Part shown: one piece after another, positions 58,952 to 64,000 of the stretch
Numbering within the stretch: the first letter of the stretch is position 1
Layout: each line of letters begins with the position of its first letter
Source of the DNA: Gemmatimonadota bacterium
GTDB taxonomy: Bacteria > Gemmatimonadota > Gemmatimonadetes > Gemmatimonadales > Gemmatimonadaceae
Assembly: GCA_021298395.1 (NCBI GenBank)
Contig: JAJTFH010000002.1
Coordinates: forward strand, 1-64,000
Direction: 5' to 3'
DNA: 64,000 nucleotides
Made by a program: the position numbers and the translations under genes
Notes under the pieces: generated by a model
Told to the model about the DNA's origin: nothing
What the model saw: the letters and a program-made list of their open reading frames with translations, nothing else
Databases searched by the model: none

Positions 58952-59767
58952 ATGCTCACCATGCGTTGTCGCACCCGCTCGCTCGTCCTCCTCGCGCTGA
59001 CCGTCCTCCTCTCGGCCTGCGTCGACACCCTCGAGCCCTCCAAGAACCGCTTCGGACTCGTGTCGTATTCCGCGCTCACCGACGAGGTGCGTGGTTACGT
59101 GATGGATCCCGAGGCGACCTTCTACGACAAGACGGACCTCCGGTATACCCCCCCGCCGGCCGATTCCTGCGTGCTGGCGGCCTACGTCGCGGCCCCGCTC
59201 TCGGGGTCGTCGTTCCCGACGCTGAGCGCGGGGGACTTCCTCGTCTCGCAGGTCGGCGCGCAGCGCGACACCCTGCGTGGGGCGGTCGAGTTCGGGGCCT
59301 ATGTCTATCGCCCCGTCCGTCGCACCGGGATCCCCTTCACCCCGGGCGATACCGTCAGCGTGCAGATCCCCGGCAGCCTCACGGGGTTCCCGGCCGCGAC
59401 GGTCTCGCTGCGGACCGCCGAGGCGTTCACTGCCGACCCGGTCGGGATCCCTGAGACGTCCACCGAGGATCTCGCCCTCACCTGGACCGCCGCCCCGGTC
59501 GCTGGCTCGCTCATGACGGTCTCCCTTCGCTATGGGAATGCCTTCAGCAATGGTGGGCTGAACGAGCAGGTCTTCTGTGGCTTCACCGACGACGGGACCG
59601 GGACCATCCCCGCCGCGCTCCTGAATGGGTGGCGCAACGCGGTGCCTGGCCTCCGGGAGACGCGGATCATCCGGCTTCGCTCCAAGGAGCTCGCGATCGA
59701 CGACCGCACCACCCTCACGGTGATCTCCAGCTTCGGTCTCCCCACGGGGGCGTTCGCCGGTCGCTGA
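58952..59767 (+). CDS. Putative lipoprotein, unknown function
   Basis: A 271-residue exported protein. MLTMRCRTRSLVLLALTVLL leads to the lipobox LLSAC. The mature part is beta-rich with no recognised domain (ADSCVLAAYVAAPLSGSSF, GIPFTPGDTVSVQIPGSL, TTLTVISSFGLPTGAFAGR). A second Met three codons in could also be the start; the TAGATT box six bases before 58952 favours the first. Confidence 0.72.
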   Translation: MLTMRCRTRSLVLLALTVLLSACVDTLEPSKNRFGLVSYSALTDEVRGYVMDPEATFYDKTDLRYTPPPADSCVLAAYVAAPLSGSSFPTLSAGDFLVSQVGAQRDTLRGAVEFGAYVYRPVRRTGIPFTPGDTVSVQIPGSLTGFPAATVSLRTAEAFTADPVGIPETSTEDLALTWTAAPVAGSLMTVSLRYGNAFSNGGLNEQVFCGFTDDGTGTIPAALLNGWRNAVPGLRETRIIRLRSKELAIDDRTTLTVISSFGLPTGAFAGR

Positions 59768-59778
59768 GCCACGTGCCC

Positions 59779-59808
59779 TTGTCCCCCTTGGGGACCTGAC
59801 CGCATCTT
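59779..59808 (+). promoter_or_regulatory. Candidate promoter and operator of the rrf2-type gene
   Basis: TTGTCC (59779-59784) and CATCTT (59803-59808) are 18 bases apart; the -10 ends nine bases before ATG 59818. A perfect inverted repeat GTCCCC-CTT-GGGGAC (59781-59795) covers the -35 and spacer, the position expected for an autoregulatory operator. Confidence 0.5.
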
Positions 59809-59817
59809 GAGCGTACG

Positions 59818-60270
59818 ATGCGGATCACCACCTGGGCCGAGTACGGATTGATCTGCGCGCTGCACTTGGCGCGCCGCACGGACGACGGGCCGGTCACCGG
59901 CCGCGACATCGCGGCGCGGGAGCGTCTCCCCAGCGACTACGTGGAACAGATCCTCCTCCGGCTTCGCCGCGCCGGGATCGTGCAGAGCACGCGGGGCGCC
60001 AAGGGTGGCTACGGGCTCGCGCGTCCCGCCGAGGCGATCACGGTGCGGGAGATCATCGCCGCCGCCGAGTTGGTGACCTTCGATCTACATTGCGAGACGC
60101 ACCCGTTGGATGCGGAGCGGTGCTCCCAGGCGTGCGACTGCAGCATCCGCCCGGTCTGGGTGATGTTGCAGAAGCGCATCGATGAGGTGCTGGAAGGGGT
60201 CCGACTCAGCGACCTGCTCGCGGCGGAACCCCAGGTGCGGGAGCGTGTCGGGCTCCCTGTCCTGACCTGA
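59818..60270 (+). CDS. Rrf2 family transcriptional regulator, IscR-like
   Basis: A 150-residue winged-helix regulator. MRITTWAEYGLICALHLARR and VEQILLRLRRAGIVQSTRGA with KGGYGLARP are Rrf2 hallmarks. C92, C102, C106 and C108 (LHCETHPLDAERCSQACDCS) lie where IscR and NsrR ligate a 2Fe-2S or 4Fe-4S cluster, so it probably senses iron-sulfur status, oxygen or nitric oxide. It is monocistronic, facing tRNA-Leu, with a candidate operator in its own promoter. Confidence 0.88.
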   Translation: MRITTWAEYGLICALHLARRTDDGPVTGRDIAARERLPSDYVEQILLRLRRAGIVQSTRGAKGGYGLARPAEAITVREIIAAAELVTFDLHCETHPLDAERCSQACDCSIRPVWVMLQKRIDEVLEGVRLSDLLAAEPQVRERVGLPVLT

Positions 60271-60281
60271 TCACCTGCTAG

Positions 60282-60365
60282 TGCCGAAGGGGGGACTCGA
60301 ACCCCCACGGGCTATCGCCCACTGCGCCCTGAACGCAGCGCGTCTACCAATTCCACCACTCCGGC
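60282..60365 (-). tRNA. tRNA-Leu (anticodon CAG)
   Basis: An 84-base class II tRNA. The acceptor GCCGGAG pairs with CTTCGGC (one G-U), D arm with TGGTAGACGC, anticodon arm CTGCG-TTCAGGG-CGCAG giving CAG, a variable arm TGGGCGATAGCCCGT, and T arm GGGGGTTCGAGTCCCCC. CCA is not encoded. Confidence 0.96.
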
Positions 60366-60374
60366 AAGCCCCGC

Positions 60375-60404
60375 AACGTAAGCCCCCCGCGATACCCAAG
60401 TCAA
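60375..60404 (-). promoter_or_regulatory. Promoter of tRNA-Leu
   Basis: On the minus strand TTGACT (60404-60399) and TACGTT (60380-60375) are 18 bases apart; the -10 ends nine bases before the tRNA 5' end. This is the best -35 match in the window. Confidence 0.65.
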
Positions 60405-60416
60405 CGTTGGGTCGTC

Positions 60417-60422
60417 TAGCTT
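60417..60422 (+). promoter_or_regulatory. Candidate -10 box of smpB
   Basis: TAGCTT ends nine bases before ATG 60432. GAGGGGGAG lies between but too close to the ATG for normal pairing. An inverted repeat ACCCAA-N7-TTGGGT (60394-60412) occupies the shared region with the divergent tRNA-Leu promoter. Confidence 0.4.
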
Positions 60423-60431
60423 GAGGGGGAG

Positions 60432-60902
60432 ATGAGCACACCAGCGGCCGATGACGCGATCGTTCCCATCGCACGGAACGCCCGCGCCCGCCACGACTAC
60501 GAGATCCTCGAGACGTGGGAGGCGGGGATCGTCCTGCTCGGGACCGAGGTGAAGTCGCTCCGCGACAAGCGGGCGCAGATCACCGACGCCTATGCCGTGG
60601 TGAAGGACGGCGAGCTCTGGCTCCTGAACGCGCACATCGCCCCGTATACGCACGGCAACGTCTGGAACCATGACCCCACCCGCACGCGGAAGCTCCTGCT
60701 GCAGAAGAAGGAGATCAAGCGGCTCATCGGCGCGATCGAGCGGAAGGGGCTCACCCTCGTCGCGCTCGACCTCTACTTCAAGCATGGGCGCGCCAAGGTG
60801 AAGTTCGGCCTCGCCCGCGGCAAGAAGCTGCATGACAAGCGCGCCGACGCCCGCGAGCGCGATGACCTGCGCGAGATCCAGCGCGCGATGAAGGTGCGAT
60901 GA
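60432..60902 (+). CDS. smpB: SsrA-binding protein SmpB
   Basis: A 156-residue RNA-binding protein that brings tmRNA to stalled ribosomes. IARNARARHDYEILETWEAG, GTEVKSLRDKRAQITDAYA, TRTRKLLLQKKEIKRLIGAI and KVKFGLARGKKLHDKRADAR are the family's conserved blocks, and the C-terminal basic tail is present. Its stop overlaps the amidase ATG by four bases. The tmRNA gene is not in this window. Confidence 0.97.
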   Translation: MSTPAADDAIVPIARNARARHDYEILETWEAGIVLLGTEVKSLRDKRAQITDAYAVVKDGELWLLNAHIAPYTHGNVWNHDPTRTRKLLLQKKEIKRLIGAIERKGLTLVALDLYFKHGRAKVKFGLARGKKLHDKRADARERDDLREIQRAMKVR

Positions 60903-62227
60903 GCGATCGCCGACGGTGGGTCGGGAGCCGGTCAGGGGCGGCCTCGCTCCTGGCGTGCCTGCTCGTCGTCAGCGCGACGGCCAGCCGCGCCGCCGCTACC
61001 GTCCCCCCCGGTGACGTCTTCCGCGTGAGGCGTGCGGCGGGCGACACCATCGTCCAGGTGATCCCCACTCCCTTCGGTGGGCTCGTCCGCGCCGATGTCG
61101 TCGCGCGGCTCCTCGGTGGGGTCGTCGATTCGCTCCCCGATGGGCAGTGGCGCCTGACCATCCACGGTGCTGCGATCGATCTCACGCCCGGCTCGGCCTT
61201 CGCAGCACTCGACACGACGACGCTCCCGCTCATCGAGCCGATGCGTCTGGTCGATGGGGCACCGCTCGTCCCGCTCCAGCTCTTCTCCGATGTGTTGCCG
61301 CGGCTCGAGCTGGGGATCGCCTGGGATCGCGCCCGCGCCGAGTTGCGCGCGATGCCCGCGTTGGTCCGCCGCCCCCCGGCCGTGGTGGCGCAGGGAGCGA
61401 CTCCCGCGGTCTCGACCGCGGTCGCCGCCGCCTCCGCCGCGAGATCCGCGGGGCGCGCGGCGCCCAGTGCATCGGCTCCCGTCCCGGCCGGCCTCTCGCG
61501 CCGCTACACCGTGGTGGTCGATCCTGGACACGGCGGGAAGGACCCCGGGATGAAGGGCCCCGTCGTCGATGGGGTCGCCTTCTCCGAGGCGCGCGTCACC
61601 CTCGAGGTCTCACGACGACTCAGGGATGCGCTCGAGGCCAAGGGGATCCAGGTCGTCATGACCCGCACCCGCGACACGCTGATCGCGCTCCGCGACCGAG
61701 GCCCCATCGCGAATCGCGCGAACGGGGATCTCTTCCTGTCGATCCATGTGAACGCCGCGAACCCCAAGTGGTCGAATCCCTCGGGGGCGCGGGGCTTTGA
61801 GACGTTCTTCCTCTCCACGGCGCGTACCGAGGATGAGGCGCACGTGGCGAACATGGAAAATGAGGTCGTGCACTTCGAGACCGAGGTCGACGGCGGACCA
61901 AAAGGGGATGCGCTGAGCTTCATCCTCAACGATCTCGCGCGGAATGAGCATCTCCGCGAATCGAGTGAGGTGGCGTCGACGATCCAGCGGCGGATGCAGC
62001 AGGTGCACCCGGGCCCGAACCGTGGCGTGAAGCAGGCGCTCTTCTCCGTGCTCGTGCGCACCTACATGCCGGCGGTCCTCGTCGAGCTGGGCTTCGGCAC
62101 CAATCCCTCGGAGGCGCGCTGGATGGCGACGCCGCGGGGGCAGCAGGAGGCGGCGGAGGCGATCGCCGAGGCCGCGGTGGATTACCTGCAGGACTACGAC
62201 CGCCGCACCCGGACGGCCTCCCGATGA
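60899..62227 (+). CDS. N-acetylmuramoyl-L-alanine amidase (Amidase_3)
   Basis: A 442-residue exported zinc amidase that cuts stem peptides from peptidoglycan. The signal peptide lies in GAASLLACLLVVSATASRA. Residues about 40-165 form an N-terminal domain (copper-amine-oxidase-N or AMIN-like), then an Ala/Ser-rich linker, then the catalytic domain about 200-442 with VVVDPGHGGKDPG (His ligand), LSIHVNAANP (second His) and the catalytic Glu in VELGFGTNPSEARWM. Operon with smpB and pyrDF by four-base overlaps, so its regulation is probably constitutive. Confidence 0.92.
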   Translation: MSDRRRWVGSRSGAASLLACLLVVSATASRAAATVPPGDVFRVRRAAGDTIVQVIPTPFGGLVRADVVARLLGGVVDSLPDGQWRLTIHGAAIDLTPGSAFAALDTTTLPLIEPMRLVDGAPLVPLQLFSDVLPRLELGIAWDRARAELRAMPALVRRPPAVVAQGATPAVSTAVAAASAARSAGRAAPSASAPVPAGLSRRYTVVVDPGHGGKDPGMKGPVVDGVAFSEARVTLEVSRRLRDALEAKGIQVVMTRTRDTLIALRDRGPIANRANGDLFLSIHVNAANPKWSNPSGARGFETFFLSTARTEDEAHVANMENEVVHFETEVDGGPKGDALSFILNDLARNEHLRESSEVASTIQRRMQQVHPGPNRGVKQALFSVLVRTYMPAVLVELGFGTNPSEARWMATPRGQQEAAEAIAEAAVDYLQDYDRRTRTASR

Positions 62228-63147
62228 GCGATCTGCGCGTCACCCTCGCGGGGCTCGAGCTCCAGAATCCTGTCCTCCTCGCCTCGGGCACAGCGGCCTA
62301 TGGCCGTGAGCTCGCCGACGTCATGGACCTCGAGTCACTCGGCGGCTTCGTCACCAAGGCGGTGAGCCTCGAGCCTCGGGTGGGGGCCACGGCGCCGCGC
62401 GTCGCCGATTTCCCGGGCGGGATGATCAACGCGGTGGGGCTCGCGAATCCCGGCGTCGATGCGGTGCGGGCCGAGGATCTCCCCTGGATCGCCAGCCACG
62501 TCCGGCGGCCGCGCGTCCTCGTGAATGTCGTCGGGAAGGAGGCGCACGAATTCGGCGAGGTCGTCGCGCGGCTCGATGCCGCGCCCGGCTTCCAGGGGTA
62601 CGAGCTCAATGTGAGCTGCCCCAATGTGAAGCAGGGGGGGATGGAGTTCGGTGCCGATCCCGCCGCACTGGCGCAGGTGATCGGCGGTGCGCGGGCGGCG
62701 ACCACGAAGCCGATCATCGTGAAGCTCTCCCCGACGCTCGCGCGCATCGGCGAGGTCGCGCAGCAGGCCGTCGATGCCGGTGCCGATGGGATCACGGTGA
62801 TCAACACGATCCCGGGGGTGGTCGTCGACATCGAGCGGCGCCGTCCGGTGCTCGGCTTCGGTTCCGGTGGCGTGAGTGGGCCCGGACTCCTCGCGGTGGG
62901 GGTGCTCGCGACCTGGCGTGTGCGCCAGGCGGTGCGCGTCCCCATCATCGGCGCGGGGGGCGTCCAATCGGCGGAGGATCTCCTGCAGTTCCTCATCGCG
63001 GGTGCCTCCGCCGTCGCCATCGGGACGGCCGGGCTCGCCGATCCCAAGCTCCCGCCGCGCATCGTGCGCGATCTCGCGCGGTGGTGCGACCAGCACGGCG
63101 TCGCGCGCGTCGCCGACCTCATCGGTACCCTGGAGTGGCCTGCATGA
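62224..63147 (+). CDS. pyrD: Dihydroorotate dehydrogenase, class 1B catalytic subunit
   Basis: A 307-residue FMN enzyme oxidising dihydroorotate to orotate in pyrimidine synthesis. LLASGTAAYG, FVTKAVSLEPR, NVSCPNVKQGG (catalytic Cys of the class 1 enzymes), IIVKLSPT and GAGGVQSAEDLLQFLIAGAS bind FMN and substrate. The class 1B type normally works with an Fe-S flavoprotein, PyrK, which would lie elsewhere. ATGA overlaps at both ends couple it to the amidase and to pyrF. Confidence 0.94.
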   Translation: MSDLRVTLAGLELQNPVLLASGTAAYGRELADVMDLESLGGFVTKAVSLEPRVGATAPRVADFPGGMINAVGLANPGVDAVRAEDLPWIASHVRRPRVLVNVVGKEAHEFGEVVARLDAAPGFQGYELNVSCPNVKQGGMEFGADPAALAQVIGGARAATTKPIIVKLSPTLARIGEVAQQAVDAGADGITVINTIPGVVVDIERRRPVLGFGSGGVSGPGLLAVGVLATWRVRQAVRVPIIGAGGVQSAEDLLQFLIAGASAVAIGTAGLADPKLPPRIVRDLARWCDQHGVARVADLIGTLEWPA

Positions 63148-63869
63148 CCGCTGACCGCCCCCCCACCGCTCGGTCGCTCCGTGCGCAACCGATCATCGCG
63201 CTCGATGTCCCCTCGCTCGAGGCGGCGCTCGCGTTGCTCGGTCGCCTCGGCCCCGAGGCCGACTTCGTGAAGGTGGGGCTGGAGCTCTTCACCGCCGAGG
63301 GGCCGCGCGTGGTGGAGCGGCTGCGGCGCGACGGGCGACGGGTGTTCCTCGATCTCAAGCTCCACGACATCCCCAACACGGTGAAGGGCGCCGCGCTGCG
63401 GGCCGCCGCGATGGATGTGCAGCTGCTCACCGTCCATGGGTACGGCGGTGCCGCGATGGTGGAGGCGGCGGTCGAAGGAGCCGGGGCGGGGACGGGGATC
63501 CTCGTCGTCACCGTGCTCACGAGCTTCGAGCGCAGCGCGCTCGGTGTGGCCCTCGGGCGCGAGGTGCCGGAGCTGGGGGCTGAGGTCGTGCGGCTCGCAG
63601 GGGTCGCGAGTGCGGCCCGGGCCCATGGGATCGTCTGCTCAGGGCAGGAGGTGGCCGCGGCGGTGAGCACCTACCCCGAGCTCAGGCCCCTCGTCCCCGG
63701 GATCCGCCTCGCCGGCGGGGCTTCCCATGACCAGGCGCGGGTGGTGACTCCGGAGCAGGCGGCAGGGGATGGCGCGACGTATCTCGTTCTGGGACGGGCC
63801 GTTACGGCGGCTGAGGACCCGGCGGCGGCCTTAGCCTCAATCCGCGCAACGCTCCAGACCTCAGGTTGA
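63144..63869 (+). CDS. pyrF: Orotidine 5'-phosphate decarboxylase
   Basis: A 241-residue TIM-barrel enzyme producing UMP. The catalytic Lys-Asp array is FLDLKLHDIPNTV; substrate phosphate binding uses PGIRLAGGASHDQARV and YLVLGRAVTAAEDP. ATG 63144 lies in the pyrD stop (ATGA). An N-terminal extension of about 15 residues precedes PIIALDVPS. It ends the smpB-amidase-pyrD-pyrF run; no hairpin is evident after it. Confidence 0.95.
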   Translation: MTADRPPTARSLRAQPIIALDVPSLEAALALLGRLGPEADFVKVGLELFTAEGPRVVERLRRDGRRVFLDLKLHDIPNTVKGAALRAAAMDVQLLTVHGYGGAAMVEAAVEGAGAGTGILVVTVLTSFERSALGVALGREVPELGAEVVRLAGVASAARAHGIVCSGQEVAAAVSTYPELRPLVPGIRLAGGASHDQARVVTPEQAAGDGATYLVLGRAVTAAEDPAAALASIRATLQTSG

Positions 63870-63935
63870 CGGCTCAACGCGTTCAGCCTCCAGGTTCCAT
63901 CAGTCAGCCTGTTCGGTACACGTCAGTCCGGGGCC

Positions 63936-63964
63936 TTGTGTCAAGGGTCTCCCCCGACTATCCT
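63936..63964 (+). promoter_or_regulatory. Candidate promoter for a gene beyond the window
   Basis: TTGTGT (63936-63941) and TATCCT (63959-63964) are separated by 17 bases. The remaining bases to 64000 hold no start codon that can be judged. Confidence 0.3.
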
Positions 63965-64000
63965 CCGGGTCTGCCCAAAACGGGGCGGATCAAGCATTTG

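Overview
The window is about 67% G+C, densely coded on both strands, and carries no mobile element, CRISPR array or rRNA. The gene content points to a Gemmatimonadota bacterium (inference from content, not from a marker gene): a complete alternative complex III, two secreted S9 peptidases, a DUF5916 outer-membrane protein, a GH3-beta-lactamase fusion, a NagB-PIG-L fusion and metal-dependent amidohydrolases with signal peptides. It looks like an aerobic, Gram-negative-type heterotroph that degrades peptides, amino acids and cell-wall sugars. Every gap between genes is shorter than 300 bases.

Region by region. 1-4217: acetoacetyl-CoA synthetase (cut by the window edge), 4-hydroxyphenylpyruvate dioxygenase and homogentisate dioxygenase, a tyrosine catabolism block in which the acetoacetate made is activated to acetoacetyl-CoA. 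4246-8173: a small lipoprotein, a class I/II aminotransferase, and a Tat-exported GMC dehydrogenase with its small subunit. 8239-15322: two secreted S9 peptidases around a DUF502 membrane protein and a frameshifted amidohydrolase. 15354-19453: arginine decarboxylase, Mn-type superoxide dismutase, a DedA protein and a TrmJ-type rRNA/tRNA methyltransferase. 19573-27407: actABCDEF, the alternative complex III (quinol:electron-acceptor oxidoreductase), with a perfect CRP-type palindrome upstream and a strong terminator downstream. 27522-31828: tRNA-Ala(UGC), a peroxiredoxin, and a kinase-regulator-kinase signalling operon. 31972-35276: TonB-ExbB-ExbD-ExbD-TonB energy transduction. 35379-36698: a dicarboxylate/amino-acid symporter.

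36724-45850 is the most coherent accessory block: a BadF-type sugar kinase, a sodium:solute symporter and a NagB-PIG-L fusion in one operon, followed by ErpA, then a secreted GH3 beta-N-acetylglucosaminidase fused to a serine beta-lactamase-like domain, and a divergent DUF1343 (NamZ-type exo-N-acetylmuramidase) gene. I read this as a candidate peptidoglycan amino-sugar salvage locus. 45859-51102: a CDP-alcohol phosphatidyltransferase, small unknown genes, and pyruvate dehydrogenase E1 alpha, E1 beta and E2 (no E3 in view). 51104-55449: two small unknown genes, a PHP phosphoesterase, an SDR protein and a DUF5916 protein. 55552-59767: amidohydrolase, thioredoxin reductase, MBL hydrolase, lipoprotein. 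59818-63869: an Rrf2/IscR-like regulator, tRNA-Leu(CAG), smpB, a cell-wall amidase, pyrD and pyrF in an overlapping operon.

Two features cut across the window. Many first genes of transcription units have a TANNNT hexamer only 4-9 bases before the start codon, as expected for leaderless mRNAs. Two genes are damaged or unusual (a 25-residue in-frame gap in the dioxygenase active site and a frameshift in an amidohydrolase), which may be real or may be assembly errors.
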